Shown here piece by piece: positions 15,123 through 24,050 of a DNA stretch of 64,000 nucleotides. The first letter of the stretch is position 1; every line of letters starts with the position of its first letter. A program made the translations under genes and the position numbers. The notes beneath the pieces are model-generated. The model saw nothing but the letters and a program-made list of their open reading frames with translations, did no database searches and had not been told where the DNA came from. Where the stretch lies: NCBI RefSeq assembly GCF_022024115.1, contig NZ_CP091792.1, forward strand, positions 62,001 through 126,000, read 5' to 3'. This DNA comes from Prevotella communis. GTDB taxonomy: Bacteria; Bacteroidota; Bacteroidia; Bacteroidales; Bacteroidaceae.

Positions 15123-16124
15123 ATGATTATCAGAAAGTCAATAATGAAACTGGGTGTAAAATTACTAATCGGTGTGATTCTCTGTGCTGTTGCCAGTGCA
15201 TGTATGTCGAAATTTGACAAGGGTGGCAGCGCCTATGTGGTGCGTCCATATATCAAGGATGGCTATTATACTGATGGCACACTGTATTTCGAAATTGATA
15301 AGACAGAAGCTATTCTGATTGGTACGGCAGAGAAGGTACGTGAGATTGTGATACCTGATGCTGTGGGTATCAATGAGGTGGATTATCCGCTGACGAAGAT
15401 TCAGAATCTGGGTGTGTTTGATAAGGAGGAATACGAGACAACGAAGCGTCCCAATGGCAATGATGTGCTGACATCGCTGGTCATAGGCGGCAATGTGAAG
15501 TCGTGGGGCGAGACGGTGTTTTTCACGGATTATTACGAGACTTATAGTGATGGTGAGGACCTGGCACGTCGCTTCCCTCGTCTGGAGAATATCTATGTGA
15601 AGGCTGGCAATCCTGTCTACGACTCACGCAACAACTGTAATGCGATAATCAAGTCCGAGAATCGTGAGCTGTATCTGGGTGGTAAGAATACGGTGGTGCC
15701 CGAGGGCGTTGAGAAGATTGGCGCTTCTGCCTTTCGTGACTGTGAGGGCTTGAAGAGTATCTCTTTCCCCAAGACGCTGGACGTCATTGGTGCCTATGCT
15801 TTCTCAGGTAGTCATCTGCAGACATTGACCCTTCCTGAGAACCTGGCATACGTTGGTCAGGAGGCATTCTATGGTTGTGACTCCCTGCTCACTGTCTCCT
15901 TGTATTGCAGTAGTGTCGTCATAGAACAGAAGGCTTTCAAAAAATGCGCATTGCTGAAGGAAGCTGACAGTGAGGTGAGATGCTATACGCCTTATATCTC
16001 TGTACCATCACCATCAAAGGTGTTTGACGAAGGATACAACTGTCTGATGATTCCTAAAGGGCAACGCTCGTCGTTTAACGGCTGGGAGAAATGTTTCCTG
16101 ACGATAAAGGAAATGGAGAAGTAA
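15123..16124 (+). CDS. BspA-like leucine-rich-repeat lipoprotein
   Basis: 333 residues. The N-terminus is a lipoprotein signal with lipobox AVASAC (Cys 27 from this start, 20 from the alternative ATG at 15144). Residues 170-280 contain LRR_5-type units: EGVEKIGASAFRDCEGLKSI, then LDVIGAYAFSGSHLQTLTLP and LAYVGQEAFYGCDSLLTVSL. Surface LRR proteins of this class in oral and gut Bacteroidetes bind host or bacterial surfaces. The protein should be anchored in the outer membrane. It stands alone and ends in a long palindrome shared with the convergent symporter gene. Confidence 0.85.
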   Translation: MIIRKSIMKLGVKLLIGVILCAVASACMSKFDKGGSAYVVRPYIKDGYYTDGTLYFEIDKTEAILIGTAEKVREIVIPDAVGINEVDYPLTKIQNLGVFDKEEYETTKRPNGNDVLTSLVIGGNVKSWGETVFFTDYYETYSDGEDLARRFPRLENIYVKAGNPVYDSRNNCNAIIKSENRELYLGGKNTVVPEGVEKIGASAFRDCEGLKSISFPKTLDVIGAYAFSGSHLQTLTLPENLAYVGQEAFYGCDSLLTVSLYCSSVVIEQKAFKKCALLKEADSEVRCYTPYISVPSPSKVFDEGYNCLMIPKGQRSSFNGWEKCFLTIKEMEK

Positions 16125-16143
16125 AATTTTACTCCTCCATTTC
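16110..16143. terminator. Bidirectional terminator-like palindrome over the LRR stop codon
   Basis: GAAATGGAG at the left and CTCCATTTC at the right enclose GTAAAATTTTAC, giving a near-perfect 34-bp inverted repeat between convergent genes. T runs on each side are weak. Confidence 0.65.
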
Positions 16144-16156
16144 TATAGAAATATGC

Positions 16157-17674
16157 TTACTTGTAGCATTCGAATATCTGATCCACATCCTTTTTGGACA
16201 TGTGGGGCGTCATCGTGCTGACAATCAATACGATGGGGAAGCCACCAATCATGGCGATGGCACCGCAGTTGATAGGATTGATGGGGTTACCAAGGAGCAT
16301 GTTGATAACTGTCAGGCCTACGCCCCATACGAAGCAAGCCCATACAGAGGCGGTGGTGACGCGCTTCCAATAGAGACCCAACATGAAGGGAGCCAGGAAA
16401 GCACCTGCCAGCGCACCCCAGGAGATACCCATGAGCTGGGCAATGAAGGTGGGAGGATTCAGGGCGATGAGCAGGGAGATAGCGATGAAGAACATAATCA
16501 GTACGCGCATCACCACGACCTTACGACGCTCAACTTTTTCGGCAACAATATCATCGATGGTGCCTTCTTCTACTTCACCAGGCAAAGACTTCTTATCACG
16601 ATAAATGAGGTCGAGGGTCATCGTTGAACTTGACGTGAGTACCAATGAGGCCAGTGTGGACATAGATGCCGACAGCACCAATAGCACCACGAGGGCGATG
16701 AGCACATCGGGCAGGGTGATAAGCATGGCAGGTACGATGGAGTCGAAGGCTATTTTGCCATTGGCACCAATCACGGGGTCGTAGAGACGTCCGAAGCCAC
16801 CAAGGAAATAACATCCGCCAGCCACGATGAAGGCGAAAACGGTGGAGATGACGGTGCCGCGCTTGATGGCGCTCTCGTCTGTGATAGAATAGAACTTACC
16901 TACCATCTGGGGTAGTCCCATGGTGCCCAGTGAGGTGAGGATAACAACACCCAACAGTCCCCAGGGGTCAGGTCCGAACCATGAAGCAAAGACACCTGTA
17001 GCGCCTGTATCATCGGCGGGAATCTCTGCCAGTCGCTCTACGGCTGTTGTCAGACCGCCATTATTAGCCAGTACAGCCCAGATAACGGCCACGATACCAA
17101 AGAGCATGATGATACCCTGAATGAAGTCGTTCATGGCTGTAGCCTTATAGCCACCCAGAATAACGTAGACTGCGGTGAGGATAGACATAATCACCACGCA
17201 ATACTCGTAGGGAATCTCGAAGCCCATCTCGAAGAGACGCGAGATACCACTATATACACCAGCGGTATAGGGAATCAGGAAGACGAAGGCGATGATAGAA
17301 GCTGCCACACGCAGGCCCTGACTCTGAAAACGGGTGCCAAAGAAATCGGGCATCGTGCGACTCTCGATATGCTGTGTCATCAGTTTGGTGCGACGTCCCA
17401 GGATAATCCAGGCCAGCAACGAACCAATCACGGCATTACCAATACCAATCCAAGCGGACGAGAGACCGTATTTCCAGCCAAACTGTCCTGCATAGCCAAC
17501 GAAGACGACCGCAGAGAAATAACTGGTGCCAAAGGCGAAAGCCGTGAGCCAGGGACCTACGGAACGTCCGCCGAGCACGAATCCATCAACACTGCTGGCC
17601 TGTTTGCGGGTGTAGAGACCTACACCAATCATGACGGCCAGGAAAATAATCGTTAAGAGAACTTTGATTAACAT
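16157..17674 (-). CDS. Sodium/solute symporter (SSS family)
   Basis: 505 residues with about 13 membrane segments. Family landmarks include the N-terminal DGFVLGGRSVGPWLTAFAFG stretch with FSAVVFVGYAGQFGWKYGLS, and the GYKATAMNDFIQGIIM segment typical of SSS carriers. The ATG at 17674 is preferred to a TTG at 17683. SSS proteins use the sodium gradient to import sugars, amino acids, nucleosides or carboxylates; specificity is not evident. The upstream porin gene ends 30 nt before it on the same strand, so the two probably form one outer- and inner-membrane uptake unit. Confidence 0.9.
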   Translation of the reverse strand: MLIKVLLTIIFLAVMIGVGLYTRKQASSVDGFVLGGRSVGPWLTAFAFGTSYFSAVVFVGYAGQFGWKYGLSSAWIGIGNAVIGSLLAWIILGRRTKLMTQHIESRTMPDFFGTRFQSQGLRVAASIIAFVFLIPYTAGVYSGISRLFEMGFEIPYEYCVVIMSILTAVYVILGGYKATAMNDFIQGIIMLFGIVAVIWAVLANNGGLTTAVERLAEIPADDTGATGVFASWFGPDPWGLLGVVILTSLGTMGLPQMVGKFYSITDESAIKRGTVISTVFAFIVAGGCYFLGGFGRLYDPVIGANGKIAFDSIVPAMLITLPDVLIALVVLLVLSASMSTLASLVLTSSSTMTLDLIYRDKKSLPGEVEEGTIDDIVAEKVERRKVVVMRVLIMFFIAISLLIALNPPTFIAQLMGISWGALAGAFLAPFMLGLYWKRVTTASVWACFVWGVGLTVINMLLGNPINPINCGAIAMIGGFPIVLIVSTMTPHMSKKDVDQIFECYK

Positions 17675-17704
17675 AATTATCAATTGTCAATTTTCAATTA
17701 CCAA

Positions 17705-18793
17705 TTAGAATGCTACCTGCACCTGAGCCTGCAACCAGTTGTAATCCTTTGAGGAGATTTTCTCGCCGCAGAGGCAACGGGTATACTGCAACTGCACGCG
17801 GCACTTCTTATAGAACCAGTACTGGACGCCCAGGGTCAGGTTGGTCTGATCCCATCCATCCACCTTGGTGTTTCTATCGAAAGTCTCGCCAGATGCTACC
17901 ACGTCGAGGGCATCATAGACAGGAATACAGGTGGTGACATAGCCACCGCGACTGCCTACTTCACCATCTTCACCGCCCAACCACTCGGCTCGGATGCTGG
18001 CAGGACGGGCTTCTTTGTATTCGCCCTCAGAATAGGGGGCCGTCTTATATTCTACACCTACGCTATAGCGGTTGCGCTTGTAGTTGTCACCTTTCTGGAT
18101 GTCAGGATTCCAAGCGGCAGTACCCATTGCATTGCCTGTGCCCAGATAGCCGGAGCCTACAATACGTAGACCATCCATCGGCCGCAGTTCCAATTTGGCG
18201 ATGAAATCTTTCTGGTTGTTCTGGTCTTTACGGTTGATACCCTGTCCGCTCATCAGCGCCAGCTCATAGTGTACCCTATTCTTCAGGATATCACCAAAGA
18301 TCATCAATCCCTGGTCGCGACCATAGTTCACACCATTCAGTGGGTCAGGACCTTCGCCAGCCAGATAGAGCACAGCCTGAGAATAGACGTCAATCAGTTC
18401 CAGTTGAGTAGGAGACATGGGGTTTTCCATGGTGTAAGAGTGCTTGAACTGTCCCAGGCGGACGGTCAGCGCGTTATTCTTAGTCACGCGAAAATCGGTA
18501 TAGAACTCTTGTGGAACACTGGAGAAGTCGTGCATAAAGAGAAACGACCAGCGGTCTGTGATACGGGCTTTTGCCCAAAGGAGCGTACGCTTCAGATTGT
18601 AGGAGTTGGTCTTCTCACCGTTGAGGTCCTGATAGGACCAGCCGCCCTGTGCATAGCCGTTCAGGGTGATACGACTGGTAAAGTCCTCCATCCAAAGGGG
18701 AGTGTCTTTCTTCTTTTGTCCCATAGCTGCCGTACTGCTAAAAACGGCCAGCACTACGGCTAAAGTTGCCGCCATCCATGTCTGCTTTTTCAT
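17705..18793 (-). CDS. Outer-membrane porin (phosphate-selective OprO/OprP-like)
   Basis: 362 residues, with a signal peptide (MKKQTWMAATLAVVLAVFSS). The mature protein is made of alternating amphipathic strands: ITLNGYAQGGWSYQDLNG, RITDRWSFLFMHDFSS, ALTVRLGQFKHSYTMENPMS, and it ends in the aromatic LQAQVQVAF typical of outer-membrane barrels. The pattern fits the porin O/P family. It is the first gene of a porin-symporter pair controlled by a TACCTTTG promoter; the porin would let the symporter's solute enter the periplasm. Confidence 0.83.
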   Translation of the reverse strand: MKKQTWMAATLAVVLAVFSSTAAMGQKKKDTPLWMEDFTSRITLNGYAQGGWSYQDLNGEKTNSYNLKRTLLWAKARITDRWSFLFMHDFSSVPQEFYTDFRVTKNNALTVRLGQFKHSYTMENPMSPTQLELIDVYSQAVLYLAGEGPDPLNGVNYGRDQGLMIFGDILKNRVHYELALMSGQGINRKDQNNQKDFIAKLELRPMDGLRIVGSGYLGTGNAMGTAAWNPDIQKGDNYKRNRYSVGVEYKTAPYSEGEYKEARPASIRAEWLGGEDGEVGSRGGYVTTCIPVYDALDVVASGETFDRNTKVDGWDQTNLTLGVQYWFYKKCRVQLQYTRCLCGEKISSKDYNWLQAQVQVAF

Positions 18794-18850
18794 ACCGTGC
18801 GATTAATTTAGTAATACCAATGTTTTAGTTAAAAAAATAAAATATGGTTG

Positions 18851-18858
18851 CAAAGGTA
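18851..18858 (-). promoter_or_regulatory. Promoter -7 element of the porin-symporter unit
   Basis: TACCTTTG on the minus strand, 57 nt before the ATG at 18793; divergent from the DUF2264 promoter. Confidence 0.65.
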
Positions 18859-18902
18859 AGAAATAAATATGAATTAAGAACCATGAACTATGAATTATTT
18901 TT

Positions 18903-18910
18903 TAACTTTG
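18903..18910 (+). promoter_or_regulatory. Promoter -7 element of the DUF2264 gene
   Basis: TAACTTTG, 28 nt before the ATG at 18939. Confidence 0.65.
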
Positions 18911-18938
18911 CAACAATATTCAATTTATTTCTTACAAA

Positions 18939-20234
18939 ATGAAACGTTTTATACTTGTATTGGTTTCTATTTGTGCTTTTTCTGTACTGCTTCCTGTAGA
19001 GGCAAAGAAGAAGGCAACAAAACAACTTTCTGATCGTGAGTATTGGTGTGAGCAGGCCTATAAAATGGCACAGCCGGTATTGGAAAACATGGCTAAGGGT
19101 GAACTGCAGAAGAATATGCAGACGGAGTTCTCACCCTCGTTTGACAACCGTAATCGCAAGGTGGTGTATATGGAGACCTTTGGCCGCCTGATGGCTGGTA
19201 TTGCGCCTTGGCTGGCCCTGCCCGATAGCGTGTTTGGCAGTTCTGCTGCCGAGCAGAAAGAACTGGCACAGGTTCGACAGTTGCGTGAGTGGGCCTTGGC
19301 CTCGTATAAGAACTCGGTAGATCCTGAGAGTCCTGATTATCTCTGTTGGGGTGTGGCTGGCCAGAACCTGGTGGATGCTGCCTATATTGCAGAGTCGTTT
19401 ATCCGTGGCTATGATGCCTTGTGGGTACCACTCGACAAGGTAACGAAGGAGCGCTATATCAAGGAGTTCAAGAAGTTGCGCTCCATAGAGCCGCCTTATA
19501 CCAACTGGTTTCTTTTCTCTTCAACGATAGAGAGTTTTATTGCCAAGGCTGCAGGCCTGAGGGAATATGACGACTTCCGTGTGATGATGACGATTCGTAA
19601 GGTTGAGGAATGGTATGTGGGCGATGGCTGGTATGCCGATGGTCCTGTGTTTGCTTTCGACTACTACTCCAGTTATGTGTTCCATGCCATGTATCTGGAG
19701 ACCCTTCAGAATATGATTGATGCGAGGGCAAATACCCGTTTGGAGTATAGGAAATATTATGACCGTGCACTGAAGCGCGCACAGAAATTCTCGATTATCC
19801 TGGAGCGCTTTATCTCGCCAGAGGGAACATTCCCTGTGATTGGTCGCTCCACGCCTTATCGTATGGCAGCTATGCAACCATTGGCTTTGATGGCCTGGTA
19901 TCAGAAACTGCCTCGGGAACTGAGCAACGGACAGGTACGTGCCGCCTTGACGCAGGTGATGCATCGGATGTATGACCAGCAACAGAATTACAATGAGGGT
20001 GGCTTCCTTACTATCGGCTTCTGTGGACACCAGCCGGAGACAGCCGACTGGTACACCAATAATGGTTCGCTCTATATGACCAGTCTGTCGCTGATGCCTC
20101 TTGGACTGCCTGCCAACCATGATTTCTGGACTTGCAAGGCTGAGCCTTGGACGCAGGTGAAAGCCTGGGGTGGACAACCTTTCCCTAAAGACCATCGCTG
20201 GGCAGACGATATCCAGACTAAAGACCGCTGGTAA
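18939..20234 (+). CDS. DUF2264 domain protein, exported
   Basis: 431 residues with a signal peptide (MKRFILVLVSICAFSVLLPVEA). The body matches the DUF2264 family: YMETFGRLMAGIAPWLAL, PDYLCWGVAGQNLVDAAYIA, PPYTNWFLFSSTIESFIAKA, GWYADGPVFAFDYYSSYVFH. The helical, aromatic-rich make-up with acidic residues suggests an (alpha/alpha)-barrel like that of glycoside hydrolases acting on uronates or similar sugars, but no activity is established. It is a single-gene unit with its own promoter and a strong terminator. Confidence 0.85.
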   Translation: MKRFILVLVSICAFSVLLPVEAKKKATKQLSDREYWCEQAYKMAQPVLENMAKGELQKNMQTEFSPSFDNRNRKVVYMETFGRLMAGIAPWLALPDSVFGSSAAEQKELAQVRQLREWALASYKNSVDPESPDYLCWGVAGQNLVDAAYIAESFIRGYDALWVPLDKVTKERYIKEFKKLRSIEPPYTNWFLFSSTIESFIAKAAGLREYDDFRVMMTIRKVEEWYVGDGWYADGPVFAFDYYSSYVFHAMYLETLQNMIDARANTRLEYRKYYDRALKRAQKFSIILERFISPEGTFPVIGRSTPYRMAAMQPLALMAWYQKLPRELSNGQVRAALTQVMHRMYDQQQNYNEGGFLTIGFCGHQPETADWYTNNGSLYMTSLSLMPLGLPANHDFWTCKAEPWTQVKAWGGQPFPKDHRWADDIQTKDRW

Positions 20235-20243
20235 GAAAAAGAA

Positions 20244-20280
20244 AATGGAGAGCACGAGTGGCTCTCCATTACTTTTTTAT
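20244..20280 (+). terminator. Rho-independent terminator of the DUF2264 gene
   Basis: Ten-bp perfect stem AATGGAGAGC/GCTCTCCATT, loop of 7, then ACTTTTTTAT. It also lies just past the convergent DUF3332 gene and could serve both. Confidence 0.85.
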
Positions 20281-20294
20281 TGATGTAGGCTTGC

Positions 20295-20843
20295 TTAGCG
20301 CAGAGCGAAGCAGTTGTCATTATAAACAGCCTCGCGAACCTTCTGCATACCAGCCTGGTCGTTGGTAACAGTCAACTTCTCGCCATTCTGCAGGGAAGCC
20401 TGGATGGTGCCATCAGCATTGAAACGGATAATCTCCTTAGTCACACCGTTCTGAGAGATTGACCATGACTCTGTCTTGCTGTCGTGAATGAAGAGGGTAA
20501 TCTCACCGTTAGGAGCCTTTACCTCGTAACCATTCTTCAGCGTCTTTACGGCATAGTAACGGCCGTCCTGACCCTTCACGGTCTGCACCTTGTTTACAGC
20601 CATAGGATTGCTGCCTGTCCAGAACTCGATGGTGTTGAGTACTACAGCGTCTACGAAGAGGCATACACCACCTACGATAGGCTGCAGAATCAGACCTACG
20701 ATACCATTAACGTACTTGTTGCTGGTCATGTTGCACTGCCACTTCTCGTACTTATTGAAGAGACTGAAAGAACCAATACATGAACTGCACAGAAAACTAC
20801 CTGCCAGCAGCACACAGGCTGCACTTAAACTAATCTTTTTCAT
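20295..20843 (-). CDS. DUF3332 family lipoprotein
   Basis: 182 residues. Lipobox SFLCSSC at residues 16-22 follows a short hydrophobic stretch. The mature part starts SFSLFNKYEKWQCNMTSNKY and contains GLILQPIVGGVCLFVDAVVL, a hydrophobic segment typical of DUF3332 proteins, then a strand-rich C-terminal half. Function is unknown. It is transcribed alone. Confidence 0.82.
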   Translation of the reverse strand: MKKISLSAACVLLAGSFLCSSCIGSFSLFNKYEKWQCNMTSNKYVNGIVGLILQPIVGGVCLFVDAVVLNTIEFWTGSNPMAVNKVQTVKGQDGRYYAVKTLKNGYEVKAPNGEITLFIHDSKTESWSISQNGVTKEIIRFNADGTIQASLQNGEKLTVTNDQAGMQKVREAVYNDNCFALR

Positions 20844-20877
20844 ACCGTTTTATTGTTAAAGTCATAAAAACTGCGTG

Positions 20878-20885
20878 CAAATTTA
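20878..20885 (-). promoter_or_regulatory. Promoter -7 element of the DUF3332 gene
   Basis: TAAATTTG on the minus strand, 34 nt before the ATG at 20843. Confidence 0.55.
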
Positions 20886-20912
20886 CACATTTTCTGTAAA
20901 TGGCATCCTGTT

Positions 20913-23900
20913 TTATACAGAAAAATTATCGATTAACTGACGATAGAGGGTGTTTTGACGCAGAATAGATGAGCATCCTACGATAATCATCTGCTTGCGA
21001 GCACGTGTCAGGGCCACATTGAGTTTACGGTCCACTGTCTGTCCTTCGTCGTCTGTAAAGGTGCTGGCAGTCAGGAAATCCAGTTGGTACTGACGACTGA
21101 CGCCTACGTCATAGATGATGACATCACGCTGTGAACCCTGATAACGCTCCACGGTATCAATACTGATATCAGGAAGAACCTCCCGGATGGCTGCTATCTG
21201 ATGGCGGTAGGTCACGATGATGCCAAGGGTCTTCTCTGGATTAAAGTGGTCGCCATAGAAACGACGGATACGCAGGGCGAGATCGATGGTGTTGGGTGTT
21301 GAGTCGAAGAATACGATGCGATGAGTCTTGAGAATATCATCAATGGCATCTTGTGAGGGCAGGTCGTAGCCGATGGCTGTTTCCTGCTGATGGGGCAGGG
21401 GAACGGGTTGCAGCCAGGCATGATAGAAATGGTTGCTGGCAAACGATGCCACATCAGGGTGCATGCGTCCCTGACGGTGAAGGGTGCCGATAAATTGCGT
21501 GCGCTGTTGTCGCACCTCCCAGTTGTAAAGGCGCTGGAAGAGCGACTGCCTGCAGTCGTTCAGTCCGATACTTCTGAGTAATGGGTCGTCAATCCGTGCT
21601 TCCTCCGGATTCTGCTGTACCACGGCAGGCAGTTGCTTGTGGTCACCAACGAGTACGAAACGGTCTATCTGGTCGCTACTCAGTAATCCGATGAGGCCTG
21701 GCTCTAATACTTGCGAGGCCTCGTCGATGATGGCCAAGGAGAAATGATGACCTTCCAGGAGGAACGGTCGTGCCTGCATCATCGACGTGGTACCTGTGAG
21801 GATACGTTCATCGTCAGCCAGACAGGCATCTTCAAGCATGGAGCGAATCTCTTCGACGGCGCGATTGGTATAGGCCATCAGAAGGATGGATGACGTATCG
21901 ATACCCTTTAGTTCTTCTTCCACCATGAAGCGTAGGGCCATAGAGGTCTTACCTGTTCCTGGAGGACCAACCAGAAGGAAGTAGTCGCGAGCCTGTTTGA
22001 CCTTCAGAAGGATATCGTCATAATAAGGGTTGTAGGACTGTGACAGGACGAGTGAGGTGTCGGCCTCAGGTGTACGCTGTCCTAAGAGCAGAGCCTTCTT
22101 CTGGGGCGAGGATTGTATGAACTGGTGAATACTGCGGATGTTACTGTTGGTACCCACATCGCTACCACCATGTTCTATGGCCCAGGTCTTGTCTGATAGG
22201 GCAAAGACAGACTCGTTCTGCTGACCGTCGTTCAGAAGGATGATGACCTTGCCGTCATGGATATCCTCGATACTGCCCTTGTAGAGAATGCTCTTCCGGA
22301 CATTCGGCTCTTCATCGTATTGATAAAGATAGATCATATCGCCCTTACGGAAATTGAGGGTGCCCAATGGGGACGCATTGGGAACATTGCTGAAACGAAG
22401 GGTGATGCGGTTATAGCCACCATCTGGGTCTGTTTTCTCGCGCTTGATGATATGGAGGGGCATGATGATGTTACCCTGTTCTTGTTTCTCGTTGAGGGGC
22501 ATCAGCCAAAGGTCGGAACTGCATCCTCCAGCATGATGGAGTGTTTGCTCACTACTGCCCAGTTTCTGTGCCCTTTGTTCACGATAGACAAAGGTCATCA
22601 TGCGCTCGTAGTAAGCACGTTCAAGAGAGTCGAGAGTTAAGAGATAAGAGTTTAGAGTTAAGAGTTCTGGCAGGATATAACGATGGAAATAGCCATCGCG
22701 GGCAACACCTTTATATATAATATCAGCATTGAGCAGGGGGATGATGCGACCAAATCCGTCGCGAGCGATAAGCAGTTCGGTAGCAACAATCTGGTTACGC
22801 AACTTGATGGCCTCGCGAAACAGGGTGCGATAGTAGTTGACCGCTATCAGTCCTTTCTCTGGCGCATAGCGTGAATAGAGCAGACGGGTATCTACTTGAT
22901 TATCACTTTTGTTGAAATTATAGCGCAGGATGCCATAATAGAGTAGCAACTGCACATAGTGACTCTCCAGTTGCAGACCATGGGCATCATGACTCTGGTA
23001 TTCTATCTTCTGGTTCTTGCCTGATTTCTGTTCTACAAGCAGACTCATATCGGCCGTCATCAGGTCCACACGTCCTTGAAGACCAAGGTGCTCGCAGACA
23101 AACGAAGGCTCGAGTAGGGAATTATGAATTAAGAATTCAGAATTAAGAATTAATGCCGTCTGGCGGATATTCTCCATCTGCGCAGCCGCAGCCTGTTCAA
23201 AGCTCTCTTTATTGAAGTCCTCGCATGCAGCAAAGCGGTCGGCCTGTTCGCGATAGGAACGTTGCAATGACTGTTGTAGCGTGACCTGCGGGTTGTGGAT
23301 GATATCGTCGAGAGCCGTGCCGGCAAAGTTACCTAATAGTGTGGCTTGCGTGTTGGGACGTGGCTTCAGACGACTGACGGTGTAGAGTAGGGGATGATGC
23401 CCGTAGGCTGTGAAACAGGCCGCCAGAGACGAGATGTCGAGCATAAAGTCGGGCTCTACCACGATGAGACCTGGAACGATCTTTTCGTCATAGTGGCAAT
23501 CCAGCAGGTTCAGCTGCATACCCTCGCGGAGTATTTTTTGCAGATAGGCAAAATCGCGCCCCCCGTCAGTATTGCCATAGTCAATGACAATCTCCCCCTC
23601 TTCGCTGTCTGCTGTTATCGTCTTGTCGTCGTACGAACGGACAATACAGCGGATATAGCGCTTGTTGATGTTGAGTTGCGTGGGTTGAGGCTGTAGGTTG
23701 ACAGGCAACAGTTGCAGCAGACTGCCAGGCACATCCTCATGGAAGATGGTAGAGATAAGTAGAGTTACTGCTCGCAAATCGTAGTGCCACTCATCGAGAG
23801 ACAACGTTTCATTTCCATTGGAATGGCGACGAGCCTGTTGGATAGCCCATTTCTGTTGCGCTTTCAATCCATAGTGCTTGCAGACATAGTCTATCTGCGA

Positions 23901-24050
23901 GAAAAGGTTGCCAAAGGTTCCCCCTTGTGAGCGACAGCCTTCTGCTGCACAGAGTTTGATGACTTCGTGCAGTTGTCGCAGGTTGACTGTTGACGGTTTG
24001 CCAGCAGCCAGTTCCTGAAGTATATCATATTGTTCCTTAGCGTTGATCAT
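20913..24050 (-). CDS. Dna2-like SF1B helicase with PD-(D/E)XK (Cas4-like) nuclease domain
   Basis: 1045 residues. Around 316-350 the order HLGLQGRVDLM...LLVEQKSGKN...HYVQLLLYYGIL matches the PD-(D/E)XK/Cas4 core (GxxD, E-x-K, QL..Y). The helicase part follows: Walker A VGPPGTGKTS near 690, Walker B AIIDEASQ near 772, GDHKQLPAVV, and the C-terminal motifs DTVERYQGSQRDVI and LNVALTRARKQMI. Dna2-type enzymes process flaps and recombination intermediates. The start codon overlaps the stop of the second helicase gene by 4 nt, so they are co-translated. Two stretches, LPELLTLNSYLLTLDSLERA and LILNSEFLIHNS, come from word repeats read in frame. Confidence 0.85.
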   Translation of the reverse strand: MINAKEQYDILQELAAGKPSTVNLRQLHEVIKLCAAEGCRSQGGTFGNLFSQIDYVCKHYGLKAQQKWAIQQARRHSNGNETLSLDEWHYDLRAVTLLISTIFHEDVPGSLLQLLPVNLQPQPTQLNINKRYIRCIVRSYDDKTITADSEEGEIVIDYGNTDGGRDFAYLQKILREGMQLNLLDCHYDEKIVPGLIVVEPDFMLDISSLAACFTAYGHHPLLYTVSRLKPRPNTQATLLGNFAGTALDDIIHNPQVTLQQSLQRSYREQADRFAACEDFNKESFEQAAAAQMENIRQTALILNSEFLIHNSLLEPSFVCEHLGLQGRVDLMTADMSLLVEQKSGKNQKIEYQSHDAHGLQLESHYVQLLLYYGILRYNFNKSDNQVDTRLLYSRYAPEKGLIAVNYYRTLFREAIKLRNQIVATELLIARDGFGRIIPLLNADIIYKGVARDGYFHRYILPELLTLNSYLLTLDSLERAYYERMMTFVYREQRAQKLGSSEQTLHHAGGCSSDLWLMPLNEKQEQGNIIMPLHIIKREKTDPDGGYNRITLRFSNVPNASPLGTLNFRKGDMIYLYQYDEEPNVRKSILYKGSIEDIHDGKVIILLNDGQQNESVFALSDKTWAIEHGGSDVGTNSNIRSIHQFIQSSPQKKALLLGQRTPEADTSLVLSQSYNPYYDDILLKVKQARDYFLLVGPPGTGKTSMALRFMVEEELKGIDTSSILLMAYTNRAVEEIRSMLEDACLADDERILTGTTSMMQARPFLLEGHHFSLAIIDEASQVLEPGLIGLLSSDQIDRFVLVGDHKQLPAVVQQNPEEARIDDPLLRSIGLNDCRQSLFQRLYNWEVRQQRTQFIGTLHRQGRMHPDVASFASNHFYHAWLQPVPLPHQQETAIGYDLPSQDAIDDILKTHRIVFFDSTPNTIDLALRIRRFYGDHFNPEKTLGIIVTYRHQIAAIREVLPDISIDTVERYQGSQRDVIIYDVGVSRQYQLDFLTASTFTDDEGQTVDRKLNVALTRARKQMIIVGCSSILRQNTLYRQLIDNFSV
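22630..22666. repeat. In-frame word repeat in the Dna2-like gene (AGAGTTAAGAG type)
   Basis: GAGAGTTAAGAGATAAGAG then TTTAGAGTTAAGAGTT, read on the minus strand as LLTLNSYLLTLDS. Confidence 0.65.
23115..23153. repeat. In-frame word repeat in the Dna2-like gene (GAATTAAGAATT type)
   Basis: AATTATGAATTAAGAATTCA followed by GAATTAAGAATTAA, read on the minus strand as LILNSEFLIHNS. Confidence 0.65.

Noticed and set aside
20890-20924. TTTTCTGTA/TACAGAAAA inverted repeat as terminator of the Dna2-like gene
   Set aside because: The right arm overlaps the last codons, the stem is A/T-rich and no clear T run follows on the minus strand, so it is not listed as a terminator.
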